A stretch of 64,000 nt of DNA, from positions 62,001 to 126,000 of the forward strand of contig JAEWHE010000045.1 of assembly GCA_023387965.1 (NCBI GenBank). The letters are read 5' to 3'. The translations under genes were made by a program, and so were the position numbers. The notes below the pieces were generated by a model. That model ran no database searches. It saw only the letters and a list, made by a program, of their open reading frames with translations, and was not told the DNA's origin. The DNA is from Bacteroidota bacterium (lineage in GTDB: Bacteria > Bacteroidota > Bacteroidia > Flavobacteriales > Flavobacteriaceae). Shown piece by piece: positions 7,961-17,173 of this stretch; position 1 is the stretch's first letter, and each line of letters starts with the position of its first letter.

Positions 7961-10363
7961 ATGAATAAGCCCCTCACCCTAATTCTTCTCGTATTTTTTA
8001 ATTTAATTCTTACAAAAGCTCACGCCCAAAAAAAATCCTTAAACGCCATTAGAAAAACAGAAAATATTTCTATTGACGGAAAAATGGATGAGTTAGAATG
8101 GAATTCGGCTCCCGTTGCAAGTGGTTTTGTGATGTACGAACCTGATAACGGAAAATTAATTTCCGATGAAAGAAGTACTGAAGTCAGAGTTTTGTATGAT
8201 AACGAAGCGATTTACGTTTCAGCTATTTTACGAGACGAACGTCCTGATAGAATTTTATCGGAACTAACTGAAAGAGACAACTTTGGAACCGCCGATCATT
8301 TTGGCGTTTTTATTAACGGTTTTAACGATGGTCAACAAGATTTTCGGTTTTTTGTAAGTTCTTCCGGAGTGCAAATGGATTGTTTGGCAACTGAAGGAAA
8401 TGAAGATTATTCTTGGGATGCCATTTGGGACAGTGAAGTTTCAAAAACAGAATACGGCTGGTACGTGGAAATAAAAATTCCGTATGCGGCACTTCGATTT
8501 TCAAACGAAAATGTACAAAATTGGGGTTTGAACTTTTATAGAGAAATCAAACGAGATCGACAAAAATACCATTGGAACCACGTGGATCTCAATGTAGGAA
8601 ACACGATGCAACAAACGGGTCAATTGGCTGGAATTGAAAATATTAAACCTCCTACCCGACTTTTTTTTATTCCGTATTCGTCTTATTATTTTGAAAGCAA
8701 CGAAGCGGGAACTGATAATACTTTTAAAGTGGGAATGGACGTTAAATACGGTATCAATGATTCTTTTACGTTAGATGCGATTTTAGTTCCGGATTTTGGG
8801 CAAACCAAATTTGACGACGTCGTTTTAAATCTTGGTCCGTTTGAACAACAATTTAACGAAAACCGTCCGTTTTTCACCGAAGGAACTGATTTGTTTAACA
8901 AGGGTGAACTTTTTTATTCCCGAAGAATTGGCGGAACACCTTCAACTTATTTAAATGGAAACGAATTGACGCAGGTGGAAAATCCGGCGACGGTAAATTT
9001 AATCAATGCTGTTAAGGTTTCCGGAAGAACTTCTGGCGGTTTGGGAATTGGAGTTCTAAATGCTATTACCGAAAAAACTTTTGGAACTTCCACCAATCTC
9101 GAAACCGGCGAACGCCGAAAAGTTTTGGTAGAACCATTTGCCAACTATAATATTATGGTTCTTGATCAAAGGTTTAACCAAAATTCCAGCGTGTCTTTTA
9201 TCAATACTAATGTGCTTCGTGAAGGAGAATTTAGAGATGCGAATGTTTCGGCAATTTTATACAACCTCAACACTAAAAACAATCGGTATTTCGTAACCGG
9301 AGATTTTAAATTCAGCCACGTGAATGAATTTGGCGAAGCCGAAAATAAAAACGGTTATTTTACCAGCATCCAATTAGGAAAAAAAGGCGGAATGTGGCGT
9401 TACAATGCAGGTGCAAACTACGTTTCAAAGCAATATGACATCAATGATTTAGGATTAATTTTCATCACCAATTATCATTCTTTTTACGGAAATTATAATT
9501 ACAGAATTTTGAGTCCGACTAAACTTTTCAATACTTTCAGAATTAACGCAAATATTTACAACGAAATTGAAAATGTAACCGGAAAATCGCAACAAGCACA
9601 ATTAAATTTTGACTTAACTTCAACCACAGTAAAAAATGATTACATTGGAGCTTCGTTGTATTTTAATCCATTCAAAACCTTTGATTTTTATGAACCTCGC
9701 GTTGACGGAATGTTTTTAGAAATGCCAAAAAGAATTTACACCGAAGTTTATTTTTCTTCGAATTATAACCGAAAATTTGCGCTCGACATTCGGCCATATG
9801 CCACATTTACATCAGAAGAAAAAAGGAATTATTACGGAATAATTGTTTCGCCAAGATACCGTTTCAGCAATCATCTATTGGCTACAATTAGTACCGAAGT
9901 AGAACGCCAAACGAACGATATTGGTTGGGTTGATTTTGCCGATGACGATATTATTATGGGAAAACGCGACCGAAATACTGTGATCAATACTTTGGCTTTA
10001 AAATATGCGATTAATCCCAAAATGACCATCAATGTTGCGGCAAGACATTACTGGTCTTACGCAGAATACAACGAATATTTAACACTTCAGCAAGATGGTG
10101 GCTTGCTTGTAAATCCTAACTTTACGGAAAATATGGATTCGGATTTCAGCACCTGGAATTTTGATCTTTCTTATTCTTGGTGGTTTGCTCCCGGAAGCCA
10201 ACTTTCTGTTTTGTACCGCAATAATGCCACCGATTATAGAAACGACATCAATAAAGAGCTGGGAAATAATTTTAGAAATCTTTTCCAAAACAACCTCAAC
10301 AATATTTTTTCGTTGAGTGTTCGCTATTTTATTGATTATAATTCGATAAAAAATAAGTTTTAA
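7961..10363 (+). CDS. DUF5916 outer membrane protein with CBM9-like domain
   Basis: An 800-residue protein with a signal peptide (1-22, ending AHA). An N-terminal domain (about 30-220) resembles carbohydrate-binding family 9: ISIDGKMDELEWNSAP, then VRVLYDNEAIYVSA and WYVEIKIPYAALRF. The remaining 570 or so residues are aromatic-rich alternating strands consistent with an outer-membrane beta-barrel, matching the DUF5916 family common in Bacteroidota. The barrel part contains DFGQT and NENRPFFTEG, which are strongly conserved in that family as I know it. Function is unknown; a role in surface glycan or peptide handling is only inference. gpmI starts 2 bases after its stop, so both share the promoter at 7913-7942. 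Confidence 0.82.
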   Translation: MNKPLTLILLVFFNLILTKAHAQKKSLNAIRKTENISIDGKMDELEWNSAPVASGFVMYEPDNGKLISDERSTEVRVLYDNEAIYVSAILRDERPDRILSELTERDNFGTADHFGVFINGFNDGQQDFRFFVSSSGVQMDCLATEGNEDYSWDAIWDSEVSKTEYGWYVEIKIPYAALRFSNENVQNWGLNFYREIKRDRQKYHWNHVDLNVGNTMQQTGQLAGIENIKPPTRLFFIPYSSYYFESNEAGTDNTFKVGMDVKYGINDSFTLDAILVPDFGQTKFDDVVLNLGPFEQQFNENRPFFTEGTDLFNKGELFYSRRIGGTPSTYLNGNELTQVENPATVNLINAVKVSGRTSGGLGIGVLNAITEKTFGTSTNLETGERRKVLVEPFANYNIMVLDQRFNQNSSVSFINTNVLREGEFRDANVSAILYNLNTKNNRYFVTGDFKFSHVNEFGEAENKNGYFTSIQLGKKGGMWRYNAGANYVSKQYDINDLGLIFITNYHSFYGNYNYRILSPTKLFNTFRINANIYNEIENVTGKSQQAQLNFDLTSTTVKNDYIGASLYFNPFKTFDFYEPRVDGMFLEMPKRIYTEVYFSSNYNRKFALDIRPYATFTSEEKRNYYGIIVSPRYRFSNHLLATISTEVERQTNDIGWVDFADDDIIMGKRDRNTVINTLALKYAINPKMTINVAARHYWSYAEYNEYLTLQQDGGLLVNPNFTENMDSDFSTWNFDLSYSWWFAPGSQLSVLYRNNATDYRNDINKELGNNFRNLFQNNLNNIFSLSVRYFIDYNSIKNKF

Positions 10364-10365
10364 AA

Positions 10366-11883
10366 ATGAACAAAAAAGTAATTTTAATGATACTTGACGG
10401 TTGGGGAAAATCGCCAGACCCAAAAGTATCTGCTGTTGACCAAGCCTCAACCCCATTTATTGATAGTTTGTACCAAAAATATCCAAACGCATCCTTACGA
10501 ACTGACGGTTTAAATGTTGGACTTCCGGAGGGACAAATGGGAAATTCCGAAGTAGGACACATGAATCTTGGAGCCGGAAGGATTATTTACCAAGATTTGG
10601 TCAGAATTAATTTGGCCGTTGACGACAACACCATTGCCAACGAAAAATCTTTGGTTGATGCTTTCGCTTACGCAAAAAATAATGACAAAAAAGTTCATTT
10701 ATTAGGATTGGTTTCAGATGGTGGCGTTCATTCTCACATCAATCATTTGTTAGGATTAATCAATGCTGCCGAAGCTTACGGTTTGCAAAAAGTATTCGTT
10801 CACGCTTTTACGGATGGTCGTGATGTGGATCCCAAATCAAGCATAAATTTTCTTTCGCAACTTAATGATCATTTGAAAGATAAAGCTACGAAATTGGCTT
10901 CGGTATGTGGAAGGTATTTTGCGATGGATCGTGATAGACGTTGGGAACGCGTGAAAAAAGCGTATGATTTGTTGGTAAACGGAATTGGAACTCCTTCCAA
11001 AAATGCTATTACCAGCATTGAAAATTGTTACCTTAATAATGTTACCGATGAATTTTTGGAACCAATGGTAATGACGGATGAATATAACAATCCAGTTGCA
11101 AAAATTGAAGAAGGTGACGTGGTGATTTTTTTCAATTTCAGAACGGATCGCGGTCGCCAATTAACCGAAGCGCTTTCGCAGTTTGATTTTCATGAGCAAA
11201 ACATGCACAAGCTCAATCTTTACTACGTAACCATGACCAATTACGATGATAATTTCAAAGGAATTCATGTAATTTATGGAAAAGACAATATCTCAGAAAC
11301 TCTTGGTGAAGTTTTAGAAAAACACGGTAAAAAGCAAATTAGAATTGCAGAAACTGAAAAATATCCGCACGTGACTTTCTTTTTTTCTGGCGGACGCGAA
11401 AAGCCTTTTAGCGGCGAAACCAGAATTTTGAGGAACTCACCAAAAGTAGCTACCTATGATTTAAAGCCGGAAATGAGTGCTTATGAATTGGCAGACGCTT
11501 TGGTTCCGGAAATTGAAAAAGAAGAAACTGACTTCGTTTGTTTAAATTTTGCAAATGGTGACATGGTTGGACATACCGGAGTGATGGAAGCAGCCATTCA
11601 AGCTTGTGAAGCCGTTGACAAATGTGCCGAAAAAGTAATTACAGCCGCTCTAAATCACGGTTATACAACGATTGTAATTGCCGATCATGGAAATTGCGAA
11701 ACCATGATTAACCCTGACGGAAGTCCAAATACGGCTCATACGACTAATCCCGTTCCGATTATTTTGGTCGATAATGAATTAAAAGACATTCATGACGGCG
11801 TTTTGGGTGATATTGCTCCAACTATTTTAAAATTAATGGGAATCCCGCAACCGGAAGTCATGACCAGACATCCGCTTCTATAA
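10366..11883 (+). CDS. gpmI: 2,3-bisphosphoglycerate-independent phosphoglycerate mutase
   Basis: A 505-residue cofactor-independent phosphoglycerate mutase, which interconverts 3- and 2-phosphoglycerate in glycolysis. The alkaline-phosphatase-like domain starts with LDGWG (D11) and carries the nucleophile Ser61 in GNSEVGH. The inserted phosphotransferase domain has DGRDVDPKS and RYFAMDRDRRWERV. The C-terminal metal site motifs NFANGDMVGHTG and ADHGNCE complete the two-Mn site. Length is normal for the family (about 505-515). It is the second gene of a two-gene unit with the DUF5916 protein, an odd partnership, and ends at a hairpin terminator. Confidence 0.96.
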   Translation: MNKKVILMILDGWGKSPDPKVSAVDQASTPFIDSLYQKYPNASLRTDGLNVGLPEGQMGNSEVGHMNLGAGRIIYQDLVRINLAVDDNTIANEKSLVDAFAYAKNNDKKVHLLGLVSDGGVHSHINHLLGLINAAEAYGLQKVFVHAFTDGRDVDPKSSINFLSQLNDHLKDKATKLASVCGRYFAMDRDRRWERVKKAYDLLVNGIGTPSKNAITSIENCYLNNVTDEFLEPMVMTDEYNNPVAKIEEGDVVIFFNFRTDRGRQLTEALSQFDFHEQNMHKLNLYYVTMTNYDDNFKGIHVIYGKDNISETLGEVLEKHGKKQIRIAETEKYPHVTFFFSGGREKPFSGETRILRNSPKVATYDLKPEMSAYELADALVPEIEKEETDFVCLNFANGDMVGHTGVMEAAIQACEAVDKCAEKVITAALNHGYTTIVIADHGNCETMINPDGSPNTAHTTNPVPIILVDNELKDIHDGVLGDIAPTILKLMGIPQPEVMTRHPLL

Positions 11884-11902
11884 AATATTTTCAATCAACA
11901 AA

Positions 11903-11930
11903 GGCTCGATTTTATCGGGTCTTTTTTTTT
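11903..11930 (+). terminator. Terminator after gpmI
   Basis: GGCTCGAT-ttt-ATCGGGTC stem (two G-T wobbles) followed by nine T. Confidence 0.75.
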
Positions 11931-11965
11931 AAACAGATAGCTAAATATAAGTTAAAGTTAAAAAA

Positions 11966-11999
11966 TTGATAGTATTACTTTCACCAATAATTATCTTTG
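11966..11999 (+). promoter_or_regulatory. Promoter of the TetR/ABC exporter operon
   Basis: TTG at 11966-11968, 23-base spacer, TATCTTTG at 11992-11999. It places the transcription start near 12005, about 48 bases before the regulator ATG, and excludes the TTG at 11966 as a translation start. Confidence 0.7.
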
Positions 12000-12052
12000 C
12001 AGACATTGGTATTTTTATTATCAAATTTTATTTGAAAACCACCGTTATCTGC

Positions 12053-12718
12053 ATGCAAAACACGCTTTTACATATTCCGAAAAATGTTTTTTTAAAAAAT
12101 CCCGAAACTTCTCTTTTGGGCAAAAAAATCATCGGGAACAGCATTGAATTGATTGATGAAATTGGTTTTGAGAATTTCACATTTAAAAAATTAGGTGAAA
12201 AAATAAATAGCAACGAAAGTTCCATTTACCGCTATTTTGAAAACAAACACAAGTTGATGATTTACCTTTCATCATGGTATTGGGAATGGATTGAGCAAAA
12301 AATGTTTTCCGCTACGCAAAATTTTTCCACACCAAAAGAAAAACTCGAACAAGCCATCATCGTAGTCACTGAAAAAATTGAAGACGATGGTAACACTACT
12401 TATGTGAATGAATCGGTTTTGAACAAAATTATCATTCAAGAATTTACTAAAACCTTACTGACAAAGGAAGTTGACGAAGAAAATAAAAAAGGTTTTTTTG
12501 TGATTTACAAAAGGGTGATTAACCACATTACCGAATTAATTTCTGAAGTAAATCCGAATTATATTTATGCCAAAAGTTTAGCCTCAACCATTGTTGAAGG
12601 TTCTCTCCACCAACATTTTTTAAAAGAACATTTTGAAACCATAACCGATTGTAATGACAAGGTTTCACCCACAGAATTCTATCTTACATTAATTGAAAAA
12701 ACCCTTGCCAAGCCATGA
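12053..12718 (+). CDS. TetR/AcrR-family transcriptional regulator
   Basis: A 221-residue protein. The helix-turn-helix is recognisable at about 35-75: IIGNSIELIDEIGFENFTFK, then KLGEKINSNESSIYRYFENK, the characteristic TetR DNA-recognition segment ending in YRYFENK. The C-terminal ligand-binding part is divergent and resembles nothing I can name. It is the first gene of a four-gene exporter operon and overlaps the ABC gene by 4 bases (ATGA), so it probably autoregulates the operon in response to an unknown ligand. The ATG at 12053 is chosen because the promoter lies between it and the upstream in-frame TTG. Confidence 0.85.
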   Translation: MQNTLLHIPKNVFLKNPETSLLGKKIIGNSIELIDEIGFENFTFKKLGEKINSNESSIYRYFENKHKLMIYLSSWYWEWIEQKMFSATQNFSTPKEKLEQAIIVVTEKIEDDGNTTYVNESVLNKIIIQEFTKTLLTKEVDEENKKGFFVIYKRVINHITELISEVNPNYIYAKSLASTIVEGSLHQHFLKEHFETITDCNDKVSPTEFYLTLIEKTLAKP

Positions 12719-14379
12719 CAAATACCCCATTACAGCGATTTATCAGTTTGTTAAAGATCGACAAAAAAGATGTTTCCCAAATCATTTTCTACGCCATTTT
12801 TGCGGGAATCATCAGCTTGTCCTTACCTCTTGGAATTCAAGCCATTATCAATTTAATTCAATCCGGGCAAGTTAGCGTTTCATGGGTGATGTTAGTGGTG
12901 ATTGTGGTGATTGGAGTAATTTTGGTGGGAATTTTATCAGTAATGCAATTGCGAATCACCGAAAATTTGCAGCAAAAAATATTCATTCGCTCTTCATTTG
13001 AATTTGGTTATCGATTGCCTAAAATCAAATTTGAGTCCATGAACGATCAATATCCACCGGAATTAGCCAATCGTTTTTTTGATACGATTTCGGTTCAAAA
13101 AGGAACTTCAAAATTATTGCTGGATTTTCCGGCAGCCGTGCTTCAAATTATTTTCGGCTTGGTATTGCTTTCATTGTATCATGCATTTTTTATTTTCTTC
13201 GGAATTTTTTTAGCAATATTACTCTACTGTATTTTTTATTTTTCGTACCAATCCGGAATTTCTTCCAGTTTGAAAGAATCGAAATACAAGTATAAAGTTG
13301 CAAGTTGGCTACAAGAAATGGCACGAAATAACTATAGCTTTCGCAAAAAAGACAATTTTGAATATGCTTTGCAACGCAACAATGATTTGGTGGCAAACTA
13401 TGTAAATTCAAGGGAAAATCATTTCAGAGTAATCAGAAAACAATTTATCCAATTGGTTGGTTTCAAGGTTTTGATTACCGCTTGCTTGTTGTTAGTTGGT
13501 GGTTATTTGGTTTTAAACCAACAAATGAATATTGGACAATTTGTAGCGGCTGAAATTATTATCATCTTGGTAATCAATTCAGTAGAAAAATTAATTGTGG
13601 GTTTGGATAATATTTACGACGTATTAACTTCTGTTGAAAAAATAGGTCAAGTAACCGATTTAGAAATTGAGGAAACTAACGAAAAAGCGCCGGATTATTG
13701 CTTTACTAATATTTCGCTTCAAATGGAGAACGTGAGTTATAAATTTCCTGAAAGCAATGATTATTTCTTAGAAAAAATAAATTTGAAAATCGATCAGGCT
13801 GAGAAAATCTATTTGGATGGCGATAATGGTTCGGGGAAAACTACGTTGATGCGTATTTTGGCCGGCACTTTACCACCTTCGACTGGGGCGTTTTACATCA
13901 ACGATGATACTTACCGAAAAATTGATTTGAATCATTACCGAACTCAAATTGGAACAATCACACAAGGCGAAACTCCGTTTGAAGGTACGATTTTAGAAAA
14001 CATCACTTTTAATAATCCGTTGATTGACAACGAACAATTAAAATGGGCAATTGATAATGTAAAACTCGGGTCGTTCATCAAGTCGCTTCCGAATGGTTTA
14101 AAAACAAAAATTTTCCCTGACGGGAGACAAATTTCATCGTCTAATGCTCAGAAAATCATTTTGGCAAGAAACATCATCAACCATCCTAAAATTTTATTTT
14201 TTGAAGATCCTGTCGAAAAAATGGACGAAGAAGTGGCTAAAGAAATTATTGATTTTTTAACCGATTCTAAAAATAAATGGACGCTTATCGTTTCGTCTAA
14301 AAATGATTATTGGAAACAAAAATGCTCCCGAAAAATCACCATGAAAAACGGGCAAATTATTGACGACACTAACATCTAA
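12715..14379 (+). CDS. ABC exporter, membrane + ATPase half-transporter with non-consensus ATPase motifs
   Basis: A 554-residue half-transporter of the type I secretion/exporter kind. The hydrophobic part (about 22-300) shows roughly five to six membrane segments. The nucleotide-binding domain spans about 335-550. Walker A is intact (GDNGSGKTT, K375), and so is the Q-loop glutamine (Q417). The other motifs are not: the signature LSGGQ is ISSSN (473-477), the Walker B end is FFED (E497-D498 instead of Asp-Glu), and the H-loop histidine is replaced by Lys529 (VSSKND). ATP hydrolysis may thus be slow, altered or need a partner. It lacks a C39 peptidase domain. Cotranscribed with TetR upstream and HlyD and TolC downstream; substrate unknown. 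Confidence 0.85.
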   Translation: MTNTPLQRFISLLKIDKKDVSQIIFYAIFAGIISLSLPLGIQAIINLIQSGQVSVSWVMLVVIVVIGVILVGILSVMQLRITENLQQKIFIRSSFEFGYRLPKIKFESMNDQYPPELANRFFDTISVQKGTSKLLLDFPAAVLQIIFGLVLLSLYHAFFIFFGIFLAILLYCIFYFSYQSGISSSLKESKYKYKVASWLQEMARNNYSFRKKDNFEYALQRNNDLVANYVNSRENHFRVIRKQFIQLVGFKVLITACLLLVGGYLVLNQQMNIGQFVAAEIIIILVINSVEKLIVGLDNIYDVLTSVEKIGQVTDLEIEETNEKAPDYCFTNISLQMENVSYKFPESNDYFLEKINLKIDQAEKIYLDGDNGSGKTTLMRILAGTLPPSTGAFYINDDTYRKIDLNHYRTQIGTITQGETPFEGTILENITFNNPLIDNEQLKWAIDNVKLGSFIKSLPNGLKTKIFPDGRQISSSNAQKIILARNIINHPKILFFEDPVEKMDEEVAKEIIDFLTDSKNKWTLIVSSKNDYWKQKCSRKITMKNGQIIDDTNI

Positions 14380-14385
14380 AAGACC

Positions 14386-15732
14386 ATGCTAAACATTTCT
14401 AAAAAAAATCAGATTACTGAAAACATGGAGCAGTATTCAACCGTAAAAAGTTTACGGGAGCGACCTCATTATAAAATTTTGAACAAAATTATATTATACG
14501 TTTCGCTTTTAGGTGTAGTATTTTTGTTTTTACCATGGACACAAAATATTTCGGGATCAGGAAATGTAACAACCCTGAAACCTAATCAACGACCTCAAAC
14601 TGTTCATTCCGCAATTGCCGGAAGAATCGAAAAATGGTTCGTTCAAGAAGGTGATTATGTAAAAAAAGGCGATACGATTTTATTTATTTCGGAAATTAAA
14701 GAAGAATATTTCGACCCAAATTTGATAGCAAATGTGGAAAGCCAAGTAAAAGCCAAAAAAATGGCGGTTGAATCTTATGAGAATAAAGTGAGTACTTTGT
14801 CCACTCAAATTGGTGCCATTGAAAACGAGCGACGACTGAAATTACAACAAGCAGAAAATAAAATTCGTCAGGCTTTTCTTAAAATTAAAAGCGACAGTAT
14901 GGATCTTGAAGCGGTAAAAACGCAGATAAAAATTGCAACTACCCAATACAATCGTTCCGTTACTTTAAACAAGGAAGGACTGAAACCTTTGACTGATGTT
15001 GAAGAAAAAAGATTGAAATTACAAGAAGCCGAAGCCAAAATCATTACGCAAGAAAATAAATTGTTAGCCAGTAAAAATGAATTGATTAACGCTCAAGTTG
15101 AAGTCAACCGAATTAGTGCTGAATACGCCGAAAAATCTTCTAAAACCAAAAGTGACCAATACACGGCTTTAAGTTCGCAGTTCGACACAGAAGCTCAAGC
15201 TAACAAACTTGAAAATCAATACGTTAACTACCAAATGAGAAATGACTTGTATTATATCAAAGCGCCTCAAGATGGTTACATAAACCGTGCTTTGACGTCC
15301 GGAATTGGTGAAACCATTAAAGAAGGAACGCAAATTGTGAGCATTATGCCGGCAAATTATGAAATTGCCGTAGAAACTTACGTTTCTCCAACTGATTTAC
15401 CATTAATTCACAAAGGCGAAAAAGTCCGTATTTGGTTTGACGGTTGGCCAACAGTCGTTTTTTCGGGGTGGCCAAATATGAGCTACGGAACTTTTGGCGG
15501 AAAAATTGTAGCGGTCGAAAATTTCATCAGCACCAACGGAAAATTTCGCGTGTTGATTGCTCCAGATGAAAATGAAGAACCTTGGCCAAAACAAATTAGC
15601 ATCGGTTCGGGAGCACAAACGTTAGCTTTACTTGATAACGTTCCGATTTGGTACGAAATGTGGCGAACACTTAATGGTTTTCCACCAAATTATTATCAGC
15701 CGAAAGGCGCAACTACTAATGAAAAGAAGTAA
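14386..15732 (+). CDS. HlyD-family membrane fusion protein
   Basis: A 448-residue periplasmic adaptor. It has a short cytoplasmic N-terminus, one membrane segment (about 35-52, IILYVSLLGVVFLFLPW), a lipoyl/biotinyl half-motif (about 73-95, IAGRIEKWFVQEGDYVKKGD), a long coiled-coil hairpin (about 105-260), the second lipoyl half (IKAPQDGYI) and a beta-barrel region with TYVSPTDLPLIHKGE. It would link the inner-membrane ABC exporter to the TolC channel encoded next. The gap from the ABC gene is 6 bases and the TolC ATG follows its stop codon directly, so the operon is tightly coupled. Confidence 0.9.
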   Translation: MLNISKKNQITENMEQYSTVKSLRERPHYKILNKIILYVSLLGVVFLFLPWTQNISGSGNVTTLKPNQRPQTVHSAIAGRIEKWFVQEGDYVKKGDTILFISEIKEEYFDPNLIANVESQVKAKKMAVESYENKVSTLSTQIGAIENERRLKLQQAENKIRQAFLKIKSDSMDLEAVKTQIKIATTQYNRSVTLNKEGLKPLTDVEEKRLKLQEAEAKIITQENKLLASKNELINAQVEVNRISAEYAEKSSKTKSDQYTALSSQFDTEAQANKLENQYVNYQMRNDLYYIKAPQDGYINRALTSGIGETIKEGTQIVSIMPANYEIAVETYVSPTDLPLIHKGEKVRIWFDGWPTVVFSGWPNMSYGTFGGKIVAVENFISTNGKFRVLIAPDENEEPWPKQISIGSGAQTLALLDNVPIWYEMWRTLNGFPPNYYQPKGATTNEKK

Positions 15733-17118
15733 ATGAAGAAGCTTTTTGCACTATTTTTTTGTAGTTTTTCGCTATTGGCGCAAGAAAAAAACGCGGAAGA
15801 ATTTTCTTTCAACGAGTTTCTGGGTTATGTGAAAAAATACCATCCGATGGTGAGAAGTGCGAACTTAGAAATCAGCAGTTCGCAAGCAAACTTGATGATG
15901 GCAAGAGGTGGTTTTGACCCGAAAATACAAGTTGATTTTGACAAAAAACAATTTAAAGACACCGAATATTATTCACTTTTAAATAGCAGTTTTAAAATTC
16001 CCACTTGGTACGGAATTGAAATAAAAGCTGGTTTTGACAACAGCGAAGGCGTGTATTTAAATCCACAAAATACTTTACCGAATTCCGGCTTAACTTCGTT
16101 AGGATTAACCGTTCCGCTTGGTCAAGGTTTGTTCATTAACCAAAGAATGGCGGATTTGCGTCAAGCAAAAATTCAATTACAATTAAGTGTTGCCGAACGA
16201 AAATTACAGGCAATTGAAGTGTTGTACGATGCTTCTGTGGCATATTTTAATTGGAAAAGAAACCACAGCGAGATGATTTTGTATAAAAATTATTTAGAAA
16301 ATGCCGAAGTGAGATTCAGGGGAATTTCGGAGTTAATTTTAAACGGAGATTCTCCAGCTATTGATAGTATCGAAGCCGGAATTGTTGTAAAAAACCGAAA
16401 GTTAAATTTAGTGGATTCGCAATTAAAACTTACAAAAGCTAAACTTGAACTTTCTAATTTTTTGTGGTTAGAAGATAATATTCCGCTGGAATTGCAGGAT
16501 CATTTGATTCCGGAAAGCAATTTGCATCAAACGGTGGAAGAAACTTTTAGAACAAATGAACTTTTAACCGAAACCATTTCGCTAGAAAATCATCCAAAAA
16601 TTAATGCTTTGGAACGAAAAATCGATATTCTCGAGGTAGAGCGAAGATTTAAAGCCAATATGCTATTGCCAAAAGTGGATGTTGGTTACCATTATTTATC
16701 GGAACCGAGTTATTTTGACCAAGGAAATTTTGACAATTATAAAGTAGCGCTAAACTTTAGTTTTCCTATTTTTTTGCGAAAGGAACGCGGAAGTCTTCAG
16801 CTTACCAAATTTAAAATTCAGGATGCCGGTTTTGATTTAGATTTGCAACGTGTTCAACTGAAAAATAAAATTAATGCCCAACAAACGGAGATTAATTCGC
16901 TTGAAACCCAGCAAGAACTCATCAATAATTTGGTAACGGATTATCAAACCATGCTTACGTCTGAAGAAAGGTTGTTTTCTTTTGGGGAAAGTTCGATATT
17001 CTTGATCAATTCCCGCGAAAATAATTTGGTTAATTCTCAGCTTTCGGCACTTAATTTAGAAAATCGTTTTTTAATTTCGCATGCGGAACTCTACCGAATT
17101 ATGGCCAATCCGGATTAA
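15733..17118 (+). CDS. TolC-family outer membrane efflux protein
   Basis: A 461-residue outer-membrane channel. The N-terminal signal peptide (1-17, ending SLLAQ) is followed by a first repeat starting near FNEFLGYVKKYHPMVRSANLEI and a second starting near residue 285 (LENHPKINALERKID). These are the two homologous halves of the trimeric alpha-helical/beta-barrel TolC fold. The outer-membrane strand GLTVPLGQGLFI is typical of the first half. It completes the tripartite exporter with the ABC and HlyD proteins. Its ATG directly follows the hlyD stop. A T9SS cargo gene follows 55 bases later with no terminator visible between. Confidence 0.9.
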   Translation: MKKLFALFFCSFSLLAQEKNAEEFSFNEFLGYVKKYHPMVRSANLEISSSQANLMMARGGFDPKIQVDFDKKQFKDTEYYSLLNSSFKIPTWYGIEIKAGFDNSEGVYLNPQNTLPNSGLTSLGLTVPLGQGLFINQRMADLRQAKIQLQLSVAERKLQAIEVLYDASVAYFNWKRNHSEMILYKNYLENAEVRFRGISELILNGDSPAIDSIEAGIVVKNRKLNLVDSQLKLTKAKLELSNFLWLEDNIPLELQDHLIPESNLHQTVEETFRTNELLTETISLENHPKINALERKIDILEVERRFKANMLLPKVDVGYHYLSEPSYFDQGNFDNYKVALNFSFPIFLRKERGSLQLTKFKIQDAGFDLDLQRVQLKNKINAQQTEINSLETQQELINNLVTDYQTMLTSEERLFSFGESSIFLINSRENNLVNSQLSALNLENRFLISHAELYRIMANPD

Positions 17119-17173
17119 TAATTAAAATATTTGAACCCTTTTGGAGTTTAATAAAATAATAAATGTTGCACCT

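Noticed and set aside
11966..12052. Longer TetR start at TTG 11966
   Set aside because: That codon is itself the -33 element of a TTG-N23-TATCTTTG promoter, so it is upstream of the transcription start.
12715..17118. Search for a dedicated substrate gene (bacteriocin-like small peptide with GG leader) near the exporter
   Set aside because: No short frame with a double-glycine leader or RTX repeats was found within or beside the operon.
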